The translations under genes were made by a program, and so were the position numbers. DNA of 64,000 bases, from positions 372,001-436,000 of the forward strand of contig CM049996.1 of NCBI GenBank assembly GCA_016630955.3. Direction: 5' to 3'. Under the pieces are notes generated by a model, which ran no database searches, was not told the DNA's origin, and was given only the letters and a program-made list of their open reading frames with translations. This DNA is from Didymella arachidicola. Taxonomy: Eukaryota > Ascomycota > Dothideomycetes > Pleosporales > Didymellaceae. Below are positions 22,795-34,175 of the stretch, in pieces. How positions within the stretch are numbered: the stretch's first letter is position 1; the number at the start of each line of letters is the position of its first letter.

Positions 22795-25700
22795 ATGGCT
22801 TCAAATGAACAGGCAACGCCGTTGGCATCACAACTTCCAGGAGGCTGGATAGAGACACCTGCAGAGTCTACTCGACAGCAATCATACATCGGTGCCCAGT
22901 CTCGACCTTCAGAGGCGCTTAGTACTCATCATGAAGGCGCTACTACAGGACCAACCTTCATCAACAACGCACTGCACACATCTAGCGAAAGCTACTATGG
23001 TGGGCGTGGATCTGGCCTGTTCTCTGCATCAAGCCATAGCACAACAGTTCCCTCACCAGATGCTGCCGACCAACGAGAACCTCAGCTCAAGGAGCCCGAG
23101 CTGAAAGAGGAGCCTACGGCATACCTCAACGAGAAGCGCGAAGAGGAGGTCGTACCGGTCCTTGCTCACCGCGACGCTTCGTCAGACTCCGAGCCCGAGG
23201 AGCCGGTGGATGGCGCAACAGAAAAGCCTCCTACGAGGCCGACTCTTCAGTCACGTCAGTCGAGACCAATGACTGAAGATGACCTTTTTCGTGTACTCTC
23301 AAGACGGAGGACCAGCCAGACAGGTGGATTAGGACGAACGAACACACAAGCCACCGTGTCCAGTGTCGACGAAGAGCAAGATGAGATCAACAAGTTGATG
23401 TCGAGGATGTTTGGACGTACACGACAGGAGGCATCAGAGGAAGAAAAAACCCGTCACGTTGGCGTGGTATTCAAGAATCTAACTGTCAAGGGACAAGGAC
23501 TTGGCGCTGCTCTGCAGCCCTCTGCCGGCGACATCTTCATGAACCCAATTCGGCTCGTCAAGAACCTCCTTAGCCGCGGACCCAAAGCAGCTGCTGGAAA
23601 GCCGCCGGTTCGGACGCTGATTGACGACTTCAGTGGAAGCATCAAGCCAGGCGAGATGCTCCTTGTCCTCGGTCGACCAGGCAGTGGATGCAGCACCTTT
23701 CTGAAGATGCTCGGCAACCAACGTTTCGGCTACGAAGAGATCTCTGGTGATATCAAGTATGGTGGCACAAATGCTGATGAGATGGCAAAGAAGTACCGAA
23801 GCGAGGTGCTTTACAACCCCGAAGAAGACTTACACTACGCTACGTTGAAGGTCAAGGACACACTCAAGTTCGCCCTGAAGACTCGCACACCCGGAAAGAA
23901 CTCTCGTAAGGATGGCGAGTCGCGTGCGGATTATGTCAACGAGTTCCTCCGCGTTGTCACGAAGCTTTTCTGGATCGAACATACGCTCGGCACGAAGGTC
24001 GGCAACGAGCTAATCCGTGGTGTATCTGGTGGTGAAAAGAAGCGCGTCTCCATTGCCGAGGCTATGATCACAAAGGCATCTGTACAAGCATGGGACAATT
24101 CCACAAAGGGTCTGGATGCCTCCACAGCTCTCGAGTACGTACAGAGTCTCCGGTCTCTCACAAACATGGCGAACATCTCGACAAGCGTTGCGCTGTATCA
24201 GGCTGGCGAGTCGCTCTATGATCTGTTTGACAAGGTTATCTTGATCCACGAAGGTCGATGCTGCTACTTCGGCCCTGCAGACAAGGCTGCAGACTACTTC
24301 AAAAACTTAGGGTTCCATCAACCGGATCGTTGGACCACCGCTGACTTCCTGACATCGGTCACAGACGATCATGAACGTCATATCCGGGAGGGGTACGAGG
24401 ACCGTATTCCTCGCACCGGCGCACAATTTGGCAAGGCTTTCGCTGACAGCCAGCAACACCAGGAGAACCTTGCCGAGATCGCGGAGTTTGAGAAAGAGAC
24501 CCAGCGTATGGCGGAGGAACGTCGCGCTGCTGCTACCAAAGCTACCAAGAAGAAGAACTTCACCCTCCCCTTCCACAAGCAAGTGATGGCATGTACTAAA
24601 CGCCAAGCTCTCGTTATGATTGGCGATCCACAGTCACTTGTGGGAAAATGGGGAGGTATTCTGTTCCAGGCGCTGATTGTCGGCTCTCTTTTCTTCATGC
24701 TGCCTAACACCGCTGCCGGCGTGTTTCCGCGCGGTGGTGTGATCTTCTTCATGTTACTGTTCAACGCGCTACTGGCTCTGGCAGAGTTGACGTCTGCTTT
24801 TGAGAGTCGTCCGATCTTGCTGAAGCACAAAAGCTTCTCCTTCTACCGACCAGCTGCCTACGCCATCGCTCAGACTGTTGTCGATATCCCACTAGTCCTG
24901 GTTCAGGTAGTCATTTTCGATGTTGTAGTCTACTTTATGGCCAACCTCCAGCGGACGGCGTCGCAGTTCTTTATATCTTTGCTGTTCCTCTGGATCATCA
25001 CCATGACCATGTACGCTTTCTTCCGTGCGATCGGTTCTCTGGTCGGCTCTCTCGATGTCGCAACGCGCATCACTGGTGTTGCCATACAAGCTCTTGTGGT
25101 ATACACCGGCTATTTGATTCCTCCCAGCAAGATGCATCCTTGGTTCAGTTGGCTACGATGGATCAACCCTATCCAGTATGGCTTTGAGGGTCTGCTGGTC
25201 AACGAATTCTATAACCTGGAGATCCAATGCACTCCTCCTTACATCACACCCAGCATTCCTGGCGCTCAAGAACAATACCAGTCTTGCGCTATACAGGGGA
25301 GCAGACCTGGCTCACTCACTGTCTCAGGTGCTGACTACACCAACGCGGCTTTTGGCTACAGGCGCAGCCATCTCTGGCGCAACTTCGGCATCATCACAGG
25401 CATGTTCATTTTCTTCGTCTGTCTCACAGCCATCGGTATGGAGAGCCAAAAGCCCAACAAGGGTGGAGGCGCTGTCACCATCTTCAAGCGAGGCCAAGTG
25501 CCTAAGGCTGTCGAGAAGGATATGGAGACGCAACAGAAGCCTAGCGACGAAGAGTCGGGTAATACGGAGGCTGCTACAACCATCGAGAAGGGCGAGAGCG
25601 ACGGCTCGAACGACAAGTTGAGTGGTGTCGCGAAGAACGAGACGATCTTCACGTTCCAGAACATCACCTACACCATCCCGTACGAGAAGGGTGAACGTAC

Positions 25701-27723
25701 GCTCCTGAAGGACGTCCAAGGATTCGTTCAGCCTGGCAAGTTGACTGCATTGATGGGTGCCTCCGGCGCAGGAAAGACAACGTTGTTGAACACTCTAGCA
25801 CAACGTATCCGCTTTGGTGTAGTACACGGCGACTTCCTTGTCGACGGCAAGCCATTGCCTTCCTCCTTCCAGCGCTCCACGGGTTTCGCTGAGCAGATGG
25901 ACATCCACGAATCCACCAGCACGGTGCGCGAAGCACTACGCTTCTCCGCTCGCTTGCGTCAGCCGAACGAAACACCCCTGCAGGAGAAGTACGACTACGT
26001 CGAGACTGTTATTGATCTGCTTGAGATGCGCGACATTGCAGGTGCAGCTATCGGCATCACAGGATCTGGATTGAATCAAGAGCAACGCAAGAGGCTTACC
26101 ATTGGGGTGGAGCTCGCCAGCAAGCCCGAACTTTTGATGTTTCTGGACGAGCCTACGTCTGGACTCGACTCTGGCGCTGCCTTCAATATCGTCCGGTTCC
26201 TTCGTAAACTCGCCGACGCTGGTCAGGCCATCCTCTGCACCATCCACCAGCCTAGTGCTGTTTTGTTCGAGAACTTCGACCAGCTTCTTCTACTCAAGTC
26301 CGGTGGTCGTACAGTCTACTTTGGCGATCTAGGCCACGACTCTCAGACTCTGATCAAGTATCTCGAGAACAACGGAGCTAAGAAGTGCAAGCCCAATGAG
26401 AATCCGGCTGAGTACATGCTCGAAGCCATCGGTGCTGGTAATCCTGACTACAAGGGCCAGGACTGGGGTGATGTCTGGGCTAAGTCGGAAGAGAACCAGA
26501 AGCTGGGCAAGGACATACAGGACATCGTATCGAAGCGCAGGTCTGCTTCGCAGAATAGCGAGGCAAAGGACGACCGTCCGTATGCCATGCCTTACATGAC
26601 GCAGTGGCTCGCAGTTGTGCATCGCAACTTTGTGGCTATCTGGCGTGGTACGTACCCATCTGTCTTCATTCCGCACGTTATCAGCGTTGACTTACTAACT
26701 ATTGAATAGATCCTGACTATGTCGTTGGCATTGTGACCCTTCATATCATCACTGGCCTGTTCAACGGCTTCACTTTCTGGAACTTGGGTCAGTCTCAGAT
26801 CGACATGCAGTCTCGACTGTTCTCGGTCTTCATGACCCTGACCATTAGCCCACCTTTAATCCAGCAACTTCAGCCCCGCTTCATCAACATTCGGTCGATC
26901 TACGAATCGCGAGAGGGCAACGCCAAAATCTACTCCTGGACCGCTTGGGTCTGGGGCGCTATTCTCAGCGAGCTCCCATACCGCATCTTGGCTGGTACGA
27001 TCTACTGGTGCTGCTGGTATTTCCCACCCGGCTTCCCTCGCGATACCTACACAGCTGCAAGCATCTGGCTCTTCGTCATGCTCTTTGAAATTTTCTATCT
27101 TGGCTTTGGTCAAGCGATCGCATCCTTTGCTCCCAACGAGCTGCTTGCGTCGTTACTTGTACCTATTTTCTTCACCTTCATCGTCTCCTTCTGCGGTGTG
27201 GTTGTCCCTTACGCCGGACTTCCCAGCTTCTGGCGGGCCTGGATGTACTGGCTCACGCCCTTTAAATACCTTCTCGAAGGCTTCCTCGCCCTGCTCACCC
27301 AGGGTCAGCAGATCAGGTGCGACACTAACGAGCTGGCGATCTTCTCTCCCCCGCCCGGCCAAGGCTGTCAGACATATGCTGGGCAGTTCGCGCAGCAGTC
27401 AGGCGGGTATGTGGAAGCGCAGCCGAACGGGAATTGTGGATACTGTCAGTTCGCTACCGGTGAGGCGTTCGCAGCCAGCTTCAACGTGTTCCCGCGGTAC
27501 ATCTGGCGAGACTTTGGTATGGCTCATCTTCCCTGTTTCGCGGTACCTGACTAACAATGCTGCAGGCATCATGTGGGCATACATCTTATTTAACTTCGCA
27601 GTCGTATTTGTCTGCACGTACCTGTATCTTGGCGGCTTCCGCAAGATTATTTCGGTTTTCAAGCCTTCAGCGCGGAAGGAGAAGGCTGCAAAGAAAAAGC
27701 AGCAGAGTGGTGATGCGGCGTAG
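22795..27723 (+). CDS. Full-size PDR-type ABCG multidrug transporter
   Basis: Exons 22795-26647, 26710-27516 and 27566-27723 give 1,605 residues in one frame. The order is (NBD-TMD)2, diagnostic for the PDR subfamily. NBD1 has the degenerate Walker A GRPGSGCSTFLK (Cys in place of Lys) and signature VSGGEKKRVSIAE. NBD2 has canonical Walker A GASGAGKTTLLN with the divergent signature LNQEQRKRLTIG and Walker B LLMFLDEPTSGLD. This is the usual PDR asymmetry, leaving one competent ATP site. Six-helix membrane domains follow each NBD. The roughly 230-residue acidic, Ser/Glu-rich N-terminal extension makes it slightly longer than most (about 1,500). Plasma-membrane drug, azole or plant-defence-compound efflux is inferred from the family. 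Regulation is probably at the long upstream spacer; no specific drug-response element was recognised. Confidence 0.95.
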
Positions 27724-29325
27724 ACTCGGCGTAGCATTGTAGCGTAATCGCGTTCTTGAGTTCGGGTGAAACCGTACAACCCCGCGGCCGCGCCCAATTG
27801 GGATTGGGTCTGTCATATCCGCTCTTGGTTCTTCCCCGCGAAATACCTTTTCCGTGTCTGTGCCTTTCCGAGCATCGTGAGCCTGGAGCTCATGGTGGAG
27901 GTGAGGCGCAATGAGTAGTCGTGCGATGTCTGCACAGATGTAGGGCACGTGTACAGGTCAATACCTGCTAGCTGTAATTGATGTAAAGTGGAAGCGGTGT
28001 GACCATAGGAATAAGGTCTGGTCTCGGTGTGTACTACGAGGTTGTCTTTTCACGTGAAAACGTGAGGCTCAAACGGCTGTGCATCCTGACATTGCGGGAT
28101 CGTACCGCAGCTGTCACGAGCTGCACCTTCACGAGCTGCAGCTTCACGAGTCGCGAGCAGCACGCGTGCGGCATTTCTCGAAATAGCCCGAGCATTAATT
28201 GTCAAACACTCACGTCTCGGCTTAAGCCTCTCCGCCTCACGAGCTCGGGAGGACAGCCGCTATGCACTGCTGGTAGACGAAATGCCTCAAACGTCCCGAT
28301 CACGATTGCCAGAGCACTTCCTGCGACAGCCGCCCGCCCGAGACGCTGGTTTGCGAATGGTGATGGGCCACTGCAAGCGCAGGGATGTGCTGGCCCACGA
28401 GCTGGAATCGGAACAGCTGCCTTCTGCACCGCCTCTTCATGCCCAGCCCTACCGACTGTCGTGATTGTGCATGAAGGGTGTTGGGTAGCTTGGGCTGCAG
28501 AGCCGCAAATTTCCAGCGTTGCTCAGGGCCGCCGAGGCTTCATGGCCGCTTCACGATAGCTTCACGGACCTCGCAGGGTCGTCACGAGGGCTGCATTCTC
28601 TGCCATTTCATTAGCAATCGCGCATTGGATTGGGTTATTTGTGGGTGCGCCCAAAACCACAATGACGCATGGGCCCCCTGCTAAAAGCGGCGTAGGGCCG
28701 TTTCCGTCTGTTTTGTGACGCAAGGCTTGCTGTGGGGTAGAACGATCAGCCGTCTGGGGCGGCCAGACGCGCCCAAGAGTCGCGACAATCTGAGCCAATG
28801 CGGTGCCCGTGGTTGTAAGAGCGCACTCTGAAGTGCTTGGCTGCGACAAGGGAAGAGATGCAAAGAAGACAAGTTGTAATGTACCATGCTACCAGTGGTT
28901 GCACGGGCACATCACTGCGGCATCGTCTCTGAGACATGTCCAGGCGTATCGTTACGAGCGCTGTGAGCTCGTGCAGCCGTGCAGCCGTGATCCCAGACGC
29001 AGTTGCCGGTCGGTTGCTCCGAGTCTTTCGCGCCCTCGTGCGGACTTCCGCGTTATTTTCGTCAGCTGTGAGCCGAACACTACGAGTGCGCGACCATTCA
29101 CCCAATCAGCGCGCGCTGGCCGAGCTGACCCCCGGTTCACATCCAGACTGAGGGTGAGCGACGTCGTCAGTGTGGAATTCGGTAACGCTATTAAAGAAGC
29201 CTTAGACCCCGTGGTTTGGGAAAACAAGCCCAGCTTTCTTGACCCAAGACTTCGTCCGTCATCAGGTGTCACTCCAGCAGCGATCACATTTCCATTCTTC
29301 CTCTGCACCTGCATCTGCATTCACA
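27724..29325. other. 1.6-kb spacer upstream of PEP carboxykinase
   Basis: No gene supported. GC-rich and punctuated by repeated TCACGAG motifs (see separate repeat). Likely holds the PEPCK promoter and the ABC transporter 3' flank. Confidence 0.6.
28114..28150. repeat. 15-bp tandem repeat carrying TCACGAG
   Basis: TCACGAG occurs at 28114, 28129 and 28144 with exact 15-bp spacing and CTGCA between copies. Two further exact copies are at 28237 and 28582. The cluster lies about 0.7-1.2 kb upstream of the PEPCK start. A protein-binding role is only a suggestion. Confidence 0.7.
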
Positions 29326-31484
29326 ATGGTTCCCCAAGTCAACAAGACAAATCTCCACCCTTCCGGCATTACGTGAGTAACCTCAGCGTTCCCTCAGGTT
29401 GATTGGCCGAGGTGGAGGCGGGCACAGCTAACAAAGAGCTTGCAGGCCGAAGAAGGAGCACACCGAGATCGAGGAGGAGCTCCACGATAAGGCTCACATT
29501 GACTACGACCGCGTAGCCATTGTACGTTACCGACCTCACTGACAGCTAGAGCCCAAGCTTACAATAACTTAGATTGCCAACCCTTCAGTCGCCGCACTGT
29601 ACGAAGATGCTCTTGTGTATGAGACTGGTTCCGCTATCACATCCTCGGGCGCCCTCTCGGCCTACTCGGGCGAGAAGACCGGCCGTTCGCCCTCAGACAA
29701 GCGTATTGTCGAGGAGGACTCGTCGAAGAACGACATCTGGTGGGGACCTGTCAACAAGCCGATGAAACCCGACGTAAGTGCAGTTTCCTCAGCCTTCCGG
29801 CTAGCCTGCCGAGCTTCTCTGGAGTACACTCCAAAATGTCTCGTGAAAATCGGCACCAGACGTCATGCGCGCTAGGCACGCATAGCCGACGGGGCCTGAT
29901 CCCAGCACGTGGCGCTAGAGCTTGGCTTCCCCGCATTTTCTCATGCAGGACGCTTCAGCCTTCAGTTCGGGAGATTCATCACGTGTGCATTGAACATCGT
30001 GCTGATATCATCGCAGGTTTGGCGCATCAACCGTGAGCGTGCCATTGACTACCTCAACACACGCAAGCGCATCTACGTCGTCGACGGTTTCGCAGGATGG
30101 GACGAGCGCTACAGGATACGCGTCCGCGTTGTCTGCGCTCGCGCTTACCACGCTCTTTTCATGCGCAACATGTTGATCCGTCCCTCGAGGGAGGAACTTG
30201 AGCACTTCCACCCTGACTACGTTATTTACAACGGTGGTGCTTTCCCTGCCAACAGGTACACCAGCGGTATGACCTCGGCTACTTCCGTGGCCATCAACTT
30301 CGCTGAGAAGGAGATGGTCATTCTTGGTACTGAATACGCTGGAGAGATGAAGAAGGTATATACAGCTCCCTGTGAAAATCGTAGCCGCCTTCACTAATCC
30401 AAAATCAGGGAATCTTCACAGTTCTGTTCTACGAAATGCCCGTCAAACACAACGTCCTCACTCTGCACTCCTCCGCCAACGAGGGTAAGAACGGCGATGT
30501 CACAGTCTTCTTCGGTCTCTCCGGCACTGGAAAGACTACTCTGTCTGCTGACCCTAAGCGTGCGCTTATCGGAGACGACGAGCACTGCTGGTCTGACACC
30601 GGTGTCTTCAACATTGAGGGCGGTTGCTACGCAAAGACCATTGGTCTCTCCGCCGAGAAGGAGCCCGATATCTTCAACGCCATCAAGTTCGGCTCCATCC
30701 TCGAGAACGTCGTCTTCGATCCTGTCACCCGTGTTGTCGACTACGACGACGACACTCTGACCGAGAACACCCGCTGCGCTTACCCCATCGAGTACATCGA
30801 GAACACCAAGATCCCCTGCAAGTCCGACAGCCACCCCAAGAACATCATCCTCCTCACCTGCGATGCCCGCGGTGTCCTGCCTCCCATCTCCAAGCTCAAC
30901 CCCGAGCAGACTATGTACCACTTCATTTCTGGTTACACCTCCAAGATGGCCGGTACCGAGCAGGGCGTCACGGAGCCCCAGGCGACCTTCTCTTCTTGCT
31001 TCGCCCAACCCTTCCTCGCTCTCCACCCCATGCGCTACGCCAAGATGCTCGCGGAGAAGATCCAGCAGCACGGCGCCAACGCCTGGCTCCTCAACACCGG
31101 TTGGGTCGGTGCCGGTGCTACCACAGGTGGCAAGCGCTGCCCTCTCAAGTACACTCGCGCCATCCTCGACGCCATCCACTCCGGCGAGCTTGCGAACGTC
31201 GAGTACGAGACCTACGAGACTTTCAACCTGTCGGTTCCCAAGTCCTGCCCCAACGTCCCTGACGAGCTGCTCAACCCCGCCAAGAGCTGGAACGGTACTG
31301 CAGACTTCAAGGGCGAGGTCGAGAAGCTGGGTACCCTGTTCACAGAGAACTTCAAGAAGTACGAGGACGAGGCGCACAAGGAGGTCATCGAAGCTGGTAA
31401 GTTTTTGGAGTCCTGAAACCTTTTGATACAACCGCTGACAACACACTAGGCCCTCATGTATGCTGCAAATGCAATAAGCACTAG
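29326..31484 (+). CDS. acuF: ATP-dependent phosphoenolpyruvate carboxykinase
   Basis: Gluconeogenic enzyme: oxaloacetate + ATP to PEP + CO2 + ADP, cytosolic. Exons are 29326-29372, 29446-29521, 29573-29773, 30017-30355, 30409-31396 and 31450-31484, 561 residues. The P-loop is GLSGTGKTTLS, the metal/kinase-1a region GDDEHCWSDTGVFNIEGGCYAK, and the substrate region VVDGFAGWDERYRIRVRVV. Tyr/Arg/Lys active-site context is present in GAFPANRYTSGMTS. Intron 3 is 243 nt, several times longer than neighbouring introns. The last exon yields GPHVCCKCNKH; many fungal PEPCKs end just after the GP, so the Cys-rich tail is unusual or marks a missed final splice. Expression is normally repressed by glucose and induced by acetate or ethanol in this family. 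The symbol is that used in Aspergillus. Confidence 0.93.
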
Positions 31485-31977
31485 ACTGCTCGCGCAGCCT
31501 GGTGTCCCCTTTTCTTGTCCCCGTTTCTTACATTATACAGGTCAAGGCCTAGAAGACCTAGGTTGACACTTTCCTCGCGGTCGATCCTTCGAACGACGTC
31601 AGCGCCCTTCCTACTTCCTCATTCATGCTTCCTTACGAGCCTTTTAGTGGTTGTGGGTATAGATATGCCCGCTGATGGATGCCTGTTTCTTGATACTCAT
31701 TACGAATACCTGGACTTGGAGTTGGTGTTTTCAGATTCTGAGGGTTTGTATAATGCATGAAGAGGAGAGGTAGTGAAAAAATTTTATCACGTTCATCAAG
31801 TTCCCGATTCCATGCATGGTTATTGTCGTTTTCATGTGCTATGCTGTTCGCGCCTGCCTGTGGGCGACTTAGTGTCGCGCCAATGTCACCTCTCAAGGAG
31901 GGCGTTAGATTATCGTCTGATGAAGACAGTGCACCATGACAACAACACTTCTGCAGACTTCACAGAGGCTCATCGAT
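31485..31977. other. Spacer between PEPCK and the transposon nest
   Basis: PEPCK 3' flank; no gene seen. Ends at the TAA target-site copy of the outer MITE. Confidence 0.6.
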
Positions 31978-32254
31978 TAAGGGCCTGTTTACTTTGAACG
32001 ACTTTCCAATTTCCAATTTCTGAATATAAGCAATACTAGCCCCCAATAGCTTCTTAGCAGTAGAAATCGGCCAGCTAATTTTTAATTGGAGGCCAGCACC
32101 CACTGTAAATAAATCGGCAGATTTGTATAAGAGAAACTTAGCGCACTAATTAACCTTCTGCTATTTAGACGCTAAGGAAGGATAAAAGCTTATTTATTAG
32201 CAAAAGGTCTAGACTTATTTAAATTAGCTGCTGAAAGTAAACACTCAGTGTGTA

Positions 32255-32299
32255 ACGCCAACCACCACCGGATGGCGCACCCCACCGGAATGGCGCACC
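32255..32299 (+). repeat. Left terminal inverted repeat of transposon copy 1
   Basis: Begins ACGCCAACCACCACCGGATG. Pairs with 34044-34088 with one mismatch over 45 bp. Contains two direct copies of a 16-17 bp CACCGGA(A)TGGCGCACC module. Confidence 0.93.
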
Positions 32300-32372
32300 C
32301 TGTAGCAAATTTATCTTTACACCTCAATATTTCAGCACCACAACAAGAAATTTAAACGTACAATAGCTTAAA

Positions 32373-34007
32373 TTAATCCTCTATCTCTATTACATCTTGC
32401 TGGCAAGTGCGCTTATTATGCCCTATCCTGCCGCATGTTGTACAGCACCGTTTAACTTTACTACTGCTACCTACCTGCGCACCTTCTCCCTTAGTCTCAG
32501 CCTTAGCGTCTTTCTCCTTTAGTATTTCCTCTGCCTCTGCCTGCGAGAGAGTCCCGCCTTCCTGAATCCGCTTCTTTTTACGCCTCTTACGCTCAGAAGC
32601 AGCCTTGTTTGCCTGTTCAAGCTGGGCTATCCTTGCCTCAAGTAGCGTGTGCGAATAGTCCCTCTTTGCAGACCCCCTTTTAACCTGTAGGACCATCTCA
32701 ATAATTGAGTCAGGAGAGGAACTCCTATGTTCTCTTATCCTCTTAATAATAAGAGTTGTTTGGCTATCAATTTCAATCGCGTTGGTTGGTGTTTTAGGTT
32801 GCCAGTTGGTAGGCCCAGGCAGAGGCGGTGTTGGCGTACGAGGCTTAACTTCAAGCCTTGACAGCACCGCCTCTGGGTCAAGTGGGACCAAGCCAGTTGC
32901 TCTAAAGCTTGATAAGATGTTGCTCTTTGAGATTGCCTTGTTGTATACTGGTTGAAACGTTGCTAAGAAGGCCTTTTTGTCCACGTGGGTAATGTAACTG
33001 TCTGCCAAGCTTTTGATCTCCTTCTTGTACGCCTGCTTCAGCGGGGCAAAGCACCCAACGTCAAGTGGCTGCAGGATGTGAGAGGCGTGCGGAGGCATAC
33101 AGAGGGCAATAATCTTGCTTTCCTCGCAGAGATTCTGGAATTCGAGCGACTTGTGACTCTCGTGGCCATCGATAATCAGCAGCCGATGGCTACCTACAGT
33201 AGCAGCCTCTGTGTGCTGGATAAAGTGCTTTAGCCAGGCAAGGCCAAGCTCATTAGTAGTCCAGCCATTCTTGCTAACCCCAATCCTCCAATCTTTTGGG
33301 TTGTTAACGTACCAGGCCTTGTCGTGGTGCTTTGCTTTGAGGATGAAGAAGGGTGGGACAGACCAGCCCATCGCGTTGATACAAGCAATCAAAGTTATCC
33401 ACTCACGATCGCCAGGCTGAAGGCTGAGTGGTGCACGACGTCTCTCAGACGCAGTCACTACCTTGACTGACCCTCCAACGCCTATCTGGAAGCCAGTCTC
33501 GTCAAAGTTGTAGGTATCTTGGTCCAGGATGCCGTACTTGGCTTTAACGTTGCGTATAAGGTCGAACCAGGGACTGATAATTGCTGTATCGCTGCACAGA
33601 ACTCTCCGGTAATCTCTCAGTCTAGAAACCTGAGACCTAACCTCAGGTTTCCGCTGGATAAACCTGTAGGTCCAGTTTTCTCCAACCTTGCCCCCATCGC
33701 GAGCAGCCAACAGTTGATCAGCCATCTCTCGCACATAAGTAAGCGTAGGAGCAAATCCTCGCGCGTCAAGCTTTCTTATATGTTGAACAAGCACCTCCTC
33801 TTCTTGCTTTGTAAGCCGAGAGCAATTGGGGTAGATAACGCGTTGAGAAGCTGGTTTGGCGCGTTGCCTTCGAAGAGTACTTTCAGGCACGTTGTAGACA
33901 GCAGCAGCGCGTCGCTGGCTTAGGTTCGCATTAGAATTAATAGCTCTAATAGCAAGCTTAATTCTATCTTCACGAGAAAGTAATTCAAGATCAATTTGTT
34001 GCGACAT
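32373..34007 (-). CDS. Pogo-type DD35D transposase with C-terminal CCHC zinc knuckle (copy 1)
   Basis: Single-exon transposase of 544 codons, starting at ATG 34007 (MSQQIDLELLSREDRIK). The N-terminus holds two helix-turn-helix units of the Psq/CENP-B type (LSQRRAAAVYNVPESTLRRQ and a second near LTKQEEEVLVQHIRKLD) for binding the terminal repeats. The DDE_1 catalytic core has the first Asp in YNFDETGF, the second in LLIIDGHESH and the third in LQPLDVGCF. Exactly 35 residues separate the second and third, giving DD35D. The C-terminus is lysine/glutamate-rich and ends with a CX2CX4HX4C knuckle (CTTCGRIGHNKRTC). Cut-and-paste mobilisation is the expected activity. Confidence 0.95.
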   Translation of the reverse strand: MSQQIDLELLSREDRIKLAIRAINSNANLSQRRAAAVYNVPESTLRRQRAKPASQRVIYPNCSRLTKQEEEVLVQHIRKLDARGFAPTLTYVREMADQLLAARDGGKVGENWTYRFIQRKPEVRSQVSRLRDYRRVLCSDTAIISPWFDLIRNVKAKYGILDQDTYNFDETGFQIGVGGSVKVVTASERRRAPLSLQPGDREWITLIACINAMGWSVPPFFILKAKHHDKAWYVNNPKDWRIGVSKNGWTTNELGLAWLKHFIQHTEAATVGSHRLLIIDGHESHKSLEFQNLCEESKIIALCMPPHASHILQPLDVGCFAPLKQAYKKEIKSLADSYITHVDKKAFLATFQPVYNKAISKSNILSSFRATGLVPLDPEAVLSRLEVKPRTPTPPLPGPTNWQPKTPTNAIEIDSQTTLIIKRIREHRSSSPDSIIEMVLQVKRGSAKRDYSHTLLEARIAQLEQANKAASERKRRKKKRIQEGGTLSQAEAEEILKEKDAKAETKGEGAQVGSSSKVKRCCTTCGRIGHNKRTCQQDVIEIED

Positions 34008-34043
34008 CGTTGGTGGTGGTCAAAAGAGGTGTGGTCTTGGCAA

Positions 34044-34088
34044 GGTGCGCCATTCCGGTGGGGTGCGCCATCCGGTGGTAGTTGGCGT
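34044..34088 (-). repeat. Right terminal inverted repeat of transposon copy 1
   Basis: Complement of the left repeat with one mismatch. Immediately inside it (34028-34043) lies the core TTGCCAAGACCACACC, also found at the same distance from the ends of copy 2. Confidence 0.93.
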
Positions 34089-34175
34089 TAGCTAGTTTCT
34101 ATTGTGCAATTCCTGCGATTTCTGCAAATTGTCGGATTTTTAATCGGAAAATCGTTCAAAGTAAACAGGCCCTAA

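Larger units (their letters stand above)
32255..34088 (-). mobile_element. Pogo/Fot1-type DNA transposon, copy 1 (intact)
   Basis: 1,834-bp element flanked by TA (32253-32254, 34089-34090), the Tc1/mariner-superfamily target duplication. The 45-bp terminal inverted repeats differ at one position (ninth base). Each repeat holds two direct modules beginning CACCGGA, 17 bp apart. It carries one intact transposase gene on the minus strand with no stop or frameshift, so the copy may be active or recently inserted. Confidence 0.93.
31978..34175. mobile_element. Harbinger/Tourist-like MITE split by a pogo-type transposon
   Basis: Outer inverted termini start GGGCCTGTTTACTTTGAACG at 31981 and end with the complement at 34172. 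The first 21 bp are identical, followed by about 7 bp with two mismatches. A TAA triplet flanks each end (31978-31980 and 34173-34175), the TWA target duplication typical of PIF/Harbinger elements, whose termini also often begin GGGCCTGTT. Removing the inserted element leaves an AT-rich, non-coding unit of about 356 bp, so it is a non-autonomous MITE. The insertion point is off-centre, 272 bp from the left end and 84 bp from the right. Confidence 0.82.

Noticed and set aside
30394..31446. 350-codon open frame antisense to PEPCK
   Set aside because: It is the mirror of a strongly GC3-biased coding exon, with Val/Leu/Glu/Gly-rich composition and no motif; PEPCK on the other strand is certain.
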